11,473 bases of DNA from Candidatus Omnitrophota bacterium (GTDB lineage Bacteria > Omnitrophota > Gorgyraeia > B26-G9), in NCBI GenBank assembly GCA_003645745.1, contig QNCH01000036.1, forward strand, positions 1 through 11,473. Direction: 5' to 3'. A program made the position numbers and the translations under genes. Below, one piece after another: positions 5,533 through 11,473 of this stretch (positions within the stretch are counted from its first letter, which is position 1; each line of letters starts with the position of its first letter). Below the pieces are notes generated by a model. That model did no database searches. It was not told where the DNA came from and saw only the letters and a list, made by a program, of their open reading frames with translations.

Positions 5533-5688
5533 ATTTAGGCGTTTCCCTGTGCCTAGATTGGAATGTTCTAACTTAAGACAAACCTTAGGCGCAGCTTGCT
5601 GCGCCTAAAGATTTACGAATGAAGAACATTTCAAGAGGCAGCGTGAGGTGGACGTCATAAAATTGCAAACTTATTACGTTTGAGTATA
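5506..5688. mobile_element. MITE-like palindromic element, copy C
   Basis: This 183-bp element has ends TATACTCAAACGCAATTGG (left) and ATTACGTTTGAGTATA (right). The inner stem 5562-5569 with 5623-5630 is perfect, and an apical hairpin TTAGGCGCAGC / GCTGCGCCTAA has only two bases between its arms. It has no coding capacity. It lies between tRNA-Pro and the epimerase gene and carries the likely promoter of the latter at its left edge. Confidence 0.88.
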
Positions 5689-5944
5689 AAACTCAGTTTT
5701 AGTCACCAATTACTCAGGTTAAATGTTTTAGCTTTACTTTTTCCCATACTAAATTTAACAGACAGGCTACGACCTGTCCCTACAGACTTGACTTCTAATT
5801 CCTTTTGTTATAATAAATTACAAACCATTTCAATCATTTTCTACCCACAAATTTTATTAACGAGGCATAAGTTTGAGTATAAATTCCCCGCAAAGACAGC
5901 GGAGTGAGCAAACAAATCCCTTTGAACTTTTAAAAATTTTTGAA
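5689..5944. other. Non-coding spacer between element C and tRNA-Pro
   Basis: No credible gene is seen. It holds a small hairpin, GACAGG (5761-5766) with CCTGTC (5773-5778), and a split remnant of the palindromic repeat end at 5817-5881. An open frame at 5680-5907 on the plus strand starts inside element C, lacks any recognisable motif and looks spurious. Confidence 0.5.
5817..5881. repeat. Split or interrupted right end of the palindromic repeat family
   Basis: ATTACAAACCA at the left (about 5817-5828) and GTTTGAGTATA at the right (5871-5881) are the two halves of the right end of the long elements, here separated by about 42 unrelated bases. It may be an old element end interrupted by an insertion. 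The left half alone could also be chance. Confidence 0.4.
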
Positions 5945-6022
5945 TGGTCGGGGTGAGTGGATTTGAACCACCGGCCTCTGCGTCCCGAACGCAGCGCTCT
6001 AGCCAAACTGAGCCACACCCCG
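5945..6022 (-). tRNA. tRNA-Pro (anticodon CGG)
   Basis: This 78-nt cloverleaf has acceptor arm CGGGGTG pairing with CACCCCG, discriminator A and an encoded CCA. The anticodon stem CTGCG/CGCAG holds loop TTCGGGA, giving anticodon CGG. The T loop is TTCAAAT. It reads CCG codons. It begins 17 nt after the gpsA stop codon on the same strand, so it is probably co-transcribed and processed out. No repeat of its 3' end that would mark an integration site is seen nearby. Confidence 0.96.
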
Positions 6023-6039
6023 ATTATTACGCAACAATT

Positions 6040-7041
6040 CTAATCTGGGGAATCTGTTTCTTCTTTCTTTGCCCTGGACATTAAATCCATAACTGCTAAA
6101 CCAGGTTTTTTATTTTCGAATAAAACGTTAAAAACTTCTTTTGTTATAGGCAGAGATAAATTATGCTCCGTAGCAACTTTTAAAGCAGATTTTGTGGTAA
6201 CCACTCCTTCAATAACCATTTCTGTACCTGACAAAATTTCAGAAAGTTTTTTTCCCTTACCTATTTGCTCTCCAAGATAGCGGTTGCGGCTTTTATCACT
6301 AAAACAGGTGGCAACTAAATCACCCATTCCAGACAACCCGCTGAAAGTCTTATAATCAGCGCCCAATGCTCTGCCTAAACGGGTTATTTCCGCTAATCCA
6401 CGGGTCAAAAGCGCTGCTTTTGTATTCGCACCAAAGCCTAAACCGTCACAAATTCCGCAAGCAATCGCAATAACATTTTTTAATGCCCCGCCTAATTCCA
6501 CGCCGATTAAATCGTTATGTGTATAAACCCGAAACAGATTAGAAGTAAAAATTTCCTGAATTTCTAAACTTAAATCTTTATCTAAAGAAGCGCACACACA
6601 CGCCGAAGGGATACCTTGAGCCACCTCAGAGGCAATATTAGGCCCGGACAATACCGCCAATTTAACTTTGCCAAGCTCCAAACAAATTACCTCAGACATA
6701 AATTTCGCAGTTTCAAGTTCTATGCCTTTAGCCACAGTCAAAAATTTTATTAAAGCACAGTTATATTTTTTAATTTTCCGCAATACACCGCGCATATATT
6801 GCGCTGGCACTGCTAAAACAACAATCTCCGCGCCTTTTAAAGCAATTTCCAAAGAATCTGTAAATTTTACAGACTCAGGAATAGTAATCCCAGGCAAAAA
6901 TTTTAAATTTTCCCTTTTTTGTTTTAAAATATTTATATAATCCGCGAACGCTCCCCAGAGTGTTACAGAAATTCCTTTTTTAGATAGAAGCACGCTTAAT
7001 GCTGTGCCCCACCCTCCATCTCCAATAATTGTAATTTTCAT
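6040..7041 (-). CDS. gpsA: NAD(P)-dependent glycerol-3-phosphate dehydrogenase
   Basis: This 333-aa cytoplasmic enzyme reduces dihydroxyacetone phosphate to sn-glycerol-3-phosphate, the backbone for phospholipids. The N-terminal Rossmann motif is GDGGWGTAL (residues 7-15), with Asp where the family usually has Ala. VAKGIE contains Lys105, LSGPN is at 131-135, the catalytic Lys188 lies in GGALKNVIA, and LSGMGDLVATC and SRNR form the C-terminal substrate domain. Length is normal. Its ATG overlaps the plsY stop codon (ATGA), so translation is probably coupled. PlsY uses the product of this enzyme, so the pair forms one metabolic step-set. Confidence 0.97.
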   Translation of the reverse strand: MKITIIGDGGWGTALSVLLSKKGISVTLWGAFADYINILKQKRENLKFLPGITIPESVKFTDSLEIALKGAEIVVLAVPAQYMRGVLRKIKKYNCALIKFLTVAKGIELETAKFMSEVICLELGKVKLAVLSGPNIASEVAQGIPSACVCASLDKDLSLEIQEIFTSNLFRVYTHNDLIGVELGGALKNVIAIACGICDGLGFGANTKAALLTRGLAEITRLGRALGADYKTFSGLSGMGDLVATCFSDKSRNRYLGEQIGKGKKLSEILSGTEMVIEGVVTTKSALKVATEHNLSLPITKEVFNVLFENKKPGLAVMDLMSRAKKEETDSPD

Positions 7042-7646
7042 TTTTTGCTAAAAATTTTCCTTTCACTGCGCCTGAGCAGCCTTTTTATATTTGTCTTGTG
7101 TTTTGCCACAATTAAAATACATAATAAAGCGCTCAAAACTATATAACTATAGTGGCCTCCTATAATTAACAAATAAAACGGCACCACAATGCTTGAAACC
7201 ATTGACCCTACTGACACATATCTTGAAATCAACAAAACAATTACAAAACACACTGCTCCAAGTAAAATAGAATACGGAGCAATCCCTAAAAGCACTCCAG
7301 CGCTTGTGGCAACTCCCTTGCCGCCATTAAAACTTAAAAATACATTAAAAATATGGCCGCAAACCACTGCTAAACCAAAACAAGCTTTAATAATTTCCGG
7401 CTCAATTTCAGGACATAAGAAAAACTTAGATAAGATTATTACAACAAAAAAACCTTTAAAAATATCAAACGCCAATACCACCGCACCAAGCCATTTGCCC
7501 AAAATTCTTGAGGCATTAGTTGCTCCAACATTGCCGCTGCCATAAGTCCTGATATCCACACCTTTAAAAGCTTTAACTAAAATATAAGCCGCGGGTACAG
7601 CTCCTAACAAATAACTTAATAATATGCCTAAACTAATTTTTAACAT
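7038..7646 (-). CDS. plsY: Acyl-phosphate:glycerol-3-phosphate acyltransferase
   Basis: This 202-aa inner-membrane enzyme transfers an acyl group from acyl phosphate to glycerol-3-phosphate, giving lysophosphatidic acid. Hydrophobic segments lie near residues 1-22, 53-74, 85-105, 112-140 and 145-182. The family motifs are present: GSGNVGATN (36-44), FNGGKGVAT (106-114) with the preceding GH, and HKTNIKRL near the C-terminus. It starts 14 nt inside the end of der and overlaps gpsA by 4 nt. An AGGAAG lies about 12 nt before ATG. It needs PlsX for the acyl phosphate, and plsX is not in this window. Confidence 0.96.
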   Translation of the reverse strand: MLKISLGILLSYLLGAVPAAYILVKAFKGVDIRTYGSGNVGATNASRILGKWLGAVVLAFDIFKGFFVVIILSKFFLCPEIEPEIIKACFGLAVVCGHIFNVFLSFNGGKGVATSAGVLLGIAPYSILLGAVCFVIVLLISRYVSVGSMVSSIVVPFYLLIIGGHYSYIVLSALLCILIVAKHKTNIKRLLRRSERKIFSKK

Positions 7647-8973
7647 TTTTCTGTTTTGTCTTCCTTTTTAATAACACTTTTATTGGCGCGCCTTGAAAAT
7701 TATCATTCTTTCTTAATTCTCTTTCCACATATCTTAAATCTGAAGTTTTCACAAATGCAGGATTATTCACAATTAAAACAAAAGTCTGCGGATTTCGCCT
7801 GACCTGAGTAAGATAATGTAATTTTAAATTTTCCCTTGAGCTTTTGCCCTTAACATTTGTGATAATATTTTTTAATATTTTATTCAATTGCTGCTGTGAT
7901 ATTTTCCTTTGACTATTCTCCCAAGCTGCTTGAACAAATTTTAAAGCAAAATCCATACTTTTGTCAAATTTTACAGAGCACAAACCCACAAAAGCAAAGC
8001 TGATAAAATATGCTTTCAAGTTAAGTGTCTCAAGACAATTTTTTAATTTTAAGTTTACTGTATCCGCTTTATTAATCAAGATAACACAACATTTTCCCTG
8101 ATCTTTAACTAATTTAAAAAGTTGCATATCGTCGCGTAAAATACCGGTGCCAGCGTCTAAAAGCAAAACACAAACGTCAGCCCTTTTAACTGCTGAAATT
8201 GTGCGTGAACTCGAATATATATCTATACCCCGATAAGTTTTCTTTGCCCTTCTAATGCCCGCAGTATCAATTAAAATCATTTCCTGTTCATTAAAAATAA
8301 ACGCAGTATCTACCGCGTCTCTGGTTGTACCCGCGAAATCATCAACAATCATTCTATCCTGTTTTAATATCTTATTTAAAAATGAAGATTTTCCCACATT
8401 AGGCCTGCCGATTATTGCAACTTTTAAACCCAATTTTTCTTCTAAATTTGCCTTTTCTTTAAAATCTAATTTACTAATCACCAAGTCAAGCAAATCATCA
8501 ATATTTAAGCCATGCAGCGCTGAAACAGCAACAATCGCTTCTATGCCCATTTCGTAAAATTCAGATAAAGAATTTAATTCTAATGAATTATCCGCCTTAT
8601 TAGGCACTAAAATAATTTTTTTCTTAAATGGACGCAAAAATTCTATTATTTCTAAATCAGCGGCAACCGGGCCGATTTTTGAATCCACAACAAGAAGTAA
8701 AAGTTCTGCTTCCTCCACAGCTTGTTTAGCCTGACTTAAAATACAAAAATTAATATTTCCTTGAGCGGAAAAACAAATCCCGCCTGTATCTACAATCGCA
8801 AAATCTCGCCTGTCCCAGTCAACAGAAGCATAAACTCTGTCTCTGGTAATCCCCTCCTGTTGGTCTACGATCACCTGTCTGTATCCCACTAAGCGATTAA
8901 ACAAACAAGACTTACCCACATTAGGCCTGCCGATGATTGCAACTAAATTATTTTTACCCATCTGCTTATTCAT
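7633..8973 (-). CDS. der: Ribosome-assembly GTPase Der (EngA)
   Basis: This 446-aa protein has two tandem GTPase domains and a C-terminal KH-like domain, the hallmark of Der, which helps mature the 50S subunit. First domain: GRPNVGKS (15-22), GITRDR, DTGG (62-65), NKAD (125-128). Second domain: GRPNVGKS (189-196), GTTRDA, DTAG (236-239), NKAD (301-304). The KH-like part (about 350-446) ends in a basic tail. Length and motifs are complete. The gene follows lepB after 13 nt and overlaps plsY. No clear ribosome site precedes ATG at 8973, so coupling to lepB translation is possible. Confidence 0.97.
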   Translation of the reverse strand: MNKQMGKNNLVAIIGRPNVGKSCLFNRLVGYRQVIVDQQEGITRDRVYASVDWDRRDFAIVDTGGICFSAQGNINFCILSQAKQAVEEAELLLLVVDSKIGPVAADLEIIEFLRPFKKKIILVPNKADNSLELNSLSEFYEMGIEAIVAVSALHGLNIDDLLDLVISKLDFKEKANLEEKLGLKVAIIGRPNVGKSSFLNKILKQDRMIVDDFAGTTRDAVDTAFIFNEQEMILIDTAGIRRAKKTYRGIDIYSSSRTISAVKRADVCVLLLDAGTGILRDDMQLFKLVKDQGKCCVILINKADTVNLKLKNCLETLNLKAYFISFAFVGLCSVKFDKSMDFALKFVQAAWENSQRKISQQQLNKILKNIITNVKGKSSRENLKLHYLTQVRRNPQTFVLIVNNPAFVKTSDLRYVERELRKNDNFQGAPIKVLLKRKTKQKNVKN

Positions 8974-8986
8974 TTTTTATTCAAAA

Positions 8987-9565
8987 TTATTTCAACAGCC
9001 GAAGTCTATTTAAAGGCCAGTAAATCAAAAGCGCTTTGCCAAGAAAATTTTTACGCGGCACAAATCCCCAATAACGTGAGTCTTTACTGTTTCCGCTATT
9101 GTCTCCTAAAACGAAAAAATTATCTTCAGGGATATCTATAGTCTGGCCAGCCTGGGCATAATCACCACGATTATAATAGAACCTCGGAGTTATGTGCTGA
9201 TTATTCGTTTCCTCTTCATTAATCAGAATACGGCCGTCTCTGATTTCTATATTTTCAGGGCCAACACCAACCAACCTTTTAATATAAGGTAATTTAGGAT
9301 TTTGCGGATATTTAAAAACCACAATTTCTCCTCTTTCTGGTTTACGAAACCGATAAATAAATTTATTTACTAAAATACGGTCACCAGCAATTAATGTTGG
9401 ATTCATTGAGCCTGTAGGGATTTTAAATGCCTGAATTACAAAGGTACGGATAATCATTGCCAGGACAAGGGCAATCAGTAAAGATTCCGCGTACTCTTTA
9501 AACACTGCTTTAGTTTTAGGATTTAAAGCATACCTTTTAACTATTGTTTTTATCTTTGAATACAT
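8987..9565 (-). CDS. lepB: Signal peptidase I
   Basis: This protein is about 192 aa from the ATG at 9565. The ATG at 9577 is also open, but the sequence GGAGG lies 5 nt before 9565 while nothing suitable precedes 9577. It is a membrane serine protease that removes signal peptides from exported proteins. Counting from the longer start, one transmembrane helix spans about residues 31-49. It is followed by the catalytic Ser57 in PTGSMNPTL, Lys100 in YIKRLVG (the Ser-Lys dyad), and the GDNSGNSKDSRYWG box at 158-171. The catalytic part faces outside the membrane. It lies downstream of lepA, separated by a gap containing a solo palindromic repeat. Confidence 0.95.
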   Translation of the reverse strand: MYSKIKTIVKRYALNPKTKAVFKEYAESLLIALVLAMIIRTFVIQAFKIPTGSMNPTLIAGDRILVNKFIYRFRKPERGEIVVFKYPQNPKLPYIKRLVGVGPENIEIRDGRILINEEETNNQHITPRFYYNRGDYAQAGQTIDIPEDNFFVLGDNSGNSKDSRYWGFVPRKNFLGKALLIYWPLNRLRLLK

Positions 9566-9597
9566 TCTATCCTCCATTATTTATTTATAAGGGCGAT

Positions 9598-9629
9598 TAT
9601 ACTCAAACGTAATAGGTTTGAGTATATTA
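9598..9629. repeat. Solo palindromic repeat (short form of the 183-bp family), copy 2
   Basis: This 32-bp block is identical to 153-184. Arms 9598-9608 and 9616-9626 form an 11-bp hairpin with a 7-nt loop. The last three bases are the complement of the lepA stop codon, so the repeat begins right at the gene end. In the transcript it would form a hairpin in the lepA-lepB gap. Confidence 0.88.
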
Positions 9630-11426
9630 TATTTTTAAAATAGCCATAAAAGCTTCCTGAGGGATTTGCACTTTGCCAAACTGTTTCATCCGCTTGCGTC
9701 CCTCTTTCTGTTTTTCCCAGAGTTTTCTCTTTCTGCTGATGTCGCCGCCATAACATTTTGCGGTAACATTTTTACCCATTGCTTTTACTGTTTCTCTGGC
9801 AATCACTTTAGCGCCAACTGCAGCCTGAATTGCCACGTCATAAAGCTGTCTCGGAATTAACTTCCGCAATTTCACAACAATCTGCCTGCCTTTATACTGC
9901 ACACTATCTTTATGCACTAAAAATGACAACGCGTCGCATAAATCATGATTAATTAAAATATCAAGTTTAACTAATTGTGTTTCCCGATAACCTTTAACCT
10001 CATAATCAACAGAACCATACCCCCTGGTCAACGATTTTAACTGATCATAAAAATCAACAATAATTTCTGCTAAAGGAAATTCATAAGTAAGCATCATTCT
10101 CTTCTCGTCTAAAAATTCCTTAGTTTTATAAATGCCGCGCCTTGACTGAGCCAAACTCATTACTGCGCCTAAATTTTCATGCGGCACAATCATAATTGCC
10201 ACAATATAAGGCTCCTTTATAGAAACAATCTTAACTGCTTCAGGAAATTTTGAAGGGCTGTCCACTTCTACTTCCTGCCCATCAGTTTGACTAATCTGGT
10301 AAACAACACCAGGCGTTGTAGCCACAAGATTTAGCTGAAATTCTCTTTCCAGGCGCTCCTGCACAATTTCCATATGCAAAAGCCCTAAAAATCCGCAGCG
10401 AAACCCAAACCCCAAAGCACTGCTTGTTTCAGGCTCAAAAACAATACCCGCATCAGTTAATTTTAATTTATTTAATGCTATGCGTAAATGAGAGAAATCC
10501 TTGCTGTTTACCGGATAAAGCCCGCAAAATACCAGAGACTGCATTTTCTTAAATCCAGGCAAAGGGATAAGACAAGAATTTTTAAAATCTGTAACTGTAT
10601 CGCCAATTAATATTTCAGCAGGATCTTTAATATTACAACAAATATAACCAACTTCCCCGCATTCAAGTTTATCTACTTTTTCCGGTTCAGGCTTAAATAT
10701 CCCGGTTTCTAAAACCTCATATTGATTGCCTGTAGCCATAAACTTAACCTGCATTTTAGGCCGAAGCACTCCATTAACTACACGCACATAAACAATTACA
10801 CCCTTAAAATTATTAAACACAGAATCAAAAATTAACGCTTGCAGTTTGGCGTCATTACTGCCTGAAGGATGCGGAATTTTTTCTACTATTTTTTCTAAAA
10901 CCTGCTCAACGCCCTTGCCAATTTTCGCGCTGGCCAATATTGGCTCGTCTTCAATTAAAAATACATCCTGGATCTGCCGTTTCACATTCACACAGTCAGC
11001 ATGCGGCAGGTCAACTTTATTAATTATCGGGATAATTGTTAAATTCTGATTTTCCGCAAGGTAAAAATTAGCTACGGTCTGGGCTTCTATACCCTGCGCC
11101 GCGTCAACGAGTAGTAAAGCGCCTTCACAAGCAGAAAGCGATTTTGCCACTTCATAACTAAAATCAACATGTCCTGGGGTATCAATAAGATTTAACTGAT
11201 ATTGGCTGCCATTATTCGCGGAATAAAGTATTCTTACTGCAGAAGCTTTAATCGTAATGCCTCTTTCCCTTTCTAATTCCATATTATCCAATATCTGTTC
11301 CTGCAGCTGCCTTTTTTCTATTGTGCCGGTAATTTCCAAAATCCTGTCAGCAAGAGTAGATTTACCATGGTCAATATGCGCAATCACACAAAAATTTCTG
11401 ATTAATTCTTTTTTCATCCTAAACAT
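9627..11426 (-). CDS. lepA: Elongation factor 4 (back-translocase LepA)
   Basis: This 599-aa translational GTPase acts on the ribosome, with roles reported in back-translocation and ribosome assembly. Motifs: AHIDHGKS (16-23), RGITIK (55-60), DTPGH (82-86), NKVD (136-139), then EF-G-like domains II, III and V. The LepA-specific C-terminal domain holds YGSVDYEVKGYRE and GGDISRKRKLWEKQKEGRKRMKQ. Length is normal and the end (AFMAILKI) is where the family ends. ATG at 11417 (MKKELIRNF) is an equally plausible start. A GGGA lies 8 nt before it, while 11426 has only a poor site. It is the first gene of the housekeeping run inside this window. Confidence 0.97.
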   Translation of the reverse strand: MFRMKKELIRNFCVIAHIDHGKSTLADRILEITGTIEKRQLQEQILDNMELERERGITIKASAVRILYSANNGSQYQLNLIDTPGHVDFSYEVAKSLSACEGALLLVDAAQGIEAQTVANFYLAENQNLTIIPIINKVDLPHADCVNVKRQIQDVFLIEDEPILASAKIGKGVEQVLEKIVEKIPHPSGSNDAKLQALIFDSVFNNFKGVIVYVRVVNGVLRPKMQVKFMATGNQYEVLETGIFKPEPEKVDKLECGEVGYICCNIKDPAEILIGDTVTDFKNSCLIPLPGFKKMQSLVFCGLYPVNSKDFSHLRIALNKLKLTDAGIVFEPETSSALGFGFRCGFLGLLHMEIVQERLEREFQLNLVATTPGVVYQISQTDGQEVEVDSPSKFPEAVKIVSIKEPYIVAIMIVPHENLGAVMSLAQSRRGIYKTKEFLDEKRMMLTYEFPLAEIIVDFYDQLKSLTRGYGSVDYEVKGYRETQLVKLDILINHDLCDALSFLVHKDSVQYKGRQIVVKLRKLIPRQLYDVAIQAAVGAKVIARETVKAMGKNVTAKCYGGDISRKRKLWEKQKEGRKRMKQFGKVQIPQEAFMAILKI

Positions 11427-11443
11427 CCCAACAATACAGTTAA

Positions 11444-11473
11444 ATTACAATGTTAATTTTAAATTCAATTCAA
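11444..11473 (-). promoter_or_regulatory. Possible promoter upstream of lepA
   Basis: On the minus strand there is TTGAAT (11473-11468), an 18-nt spacer, then TGTAAT (11449-11444), about 20-30 nt before the lepA start. Both boxes are imperfect, the first lies at the very window edge and the region is AT-rich, so this is weak. Confidence 0.3.

Noticed and set aside
871..5688. CRISPR array
   Set aside because: The repeated units are far apart, palindromic over ~183 bp, and have no regular spacers or cas genes.
5761..5778. Small GACAGG/CCTGTC hairpin as a regulatory RNA or terminator
   Set aside because: It has only 6 bp with a 6-nt loop, no T tract and no second copy in the window.
5923..5944. 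Terminator after tRNA-Pro
   Set aside because: The AAAAATTTTT region is self-complementary but made only of A and T, with no GC-rich stem.
5945..6022. Integration site at the 3' end of tRNA-Pro
   Set aside because: No copy of the tRNA 3' end and no integrase gene were seen in the window. The adjacent element does not share tRNA sequence.
7038..7040. Alternative genetic code with TGA as an amino acid
   Set aside because: plsY ends with TGA at the correct family length and overlaps the gpsA start in the usual ATGA way. The other genes end with TAA or TAG and show no internal TGA.

Overview
This is an AT-rich bacterial chromosome segment. Every protein gene and the one tRNA lie on the minus strand, so transcription runs from the right edge to the left edge. 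The redox genes (hybrid cluster protein, rubredoxin, rubrerythrin, superoxide reductase) point to an anaerobe that meets occasional oxygen or nitric oxide. The core block lepA-lepB-der-plsY-gpsA indicates a bacterium. The style resembles genomes of uncultivated groups such as Candidatus Omnitrophota, but that placement is a guess and needs marker-gene phylogeny. TAA, TAG and TGA all terminate genes here, so the standard bacterial code applies.

Right block (11473 to 5945): a tight housekeeping run of lepA (ribosomal translocase), lepB (signal peptidase I), der (ribosome-assembly GTPase), plsY and gpsA (glycerol-3-phosphate supply and first acylation for phospholipids), closed by tRNA-Pro(CGG). 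der/plsY overlap by 14 nt and plsY/gpsA by 4 nt.

Middle (5944 to 4472): a gene for a stand-alone NAD(P)HX epimerase lies between two same-orientation copies of a ~183-bp palindromic repeat. The edge of the upstream copy forms a plausible promoter for it.

Left block (4471 to 200): a stress module. An Rrf2-family Fe-S regulator has a near-consensus promoter overlapped by a palindromic operator. It is followed by hcp, a cysteine-less AhpD/carboxymuconolactone-decarboxylase-like gene, a broken rubredoxin gene, rubrerythrin and superoxide reductase. Together these would reduce NO, peroxide and superoxide, with rubredoxin as the expected electron carrier.

The most unusual feature is a repeat family spread through the window. 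There are three ~183-bp elements (871-1054, 4536-4718, 5506-5688) that fold back almost completely on themselves and show compensatory base changes. Two 32-bp 'solo' copies (153-184, 9598-9629) look like precise internal deletions of the long form. Several single-end fragments also occur. One 13-bp piece of the repeat end coincides exactly with an in-frame TGA that replaces a metal-binding Cys codon in rubredoxin.
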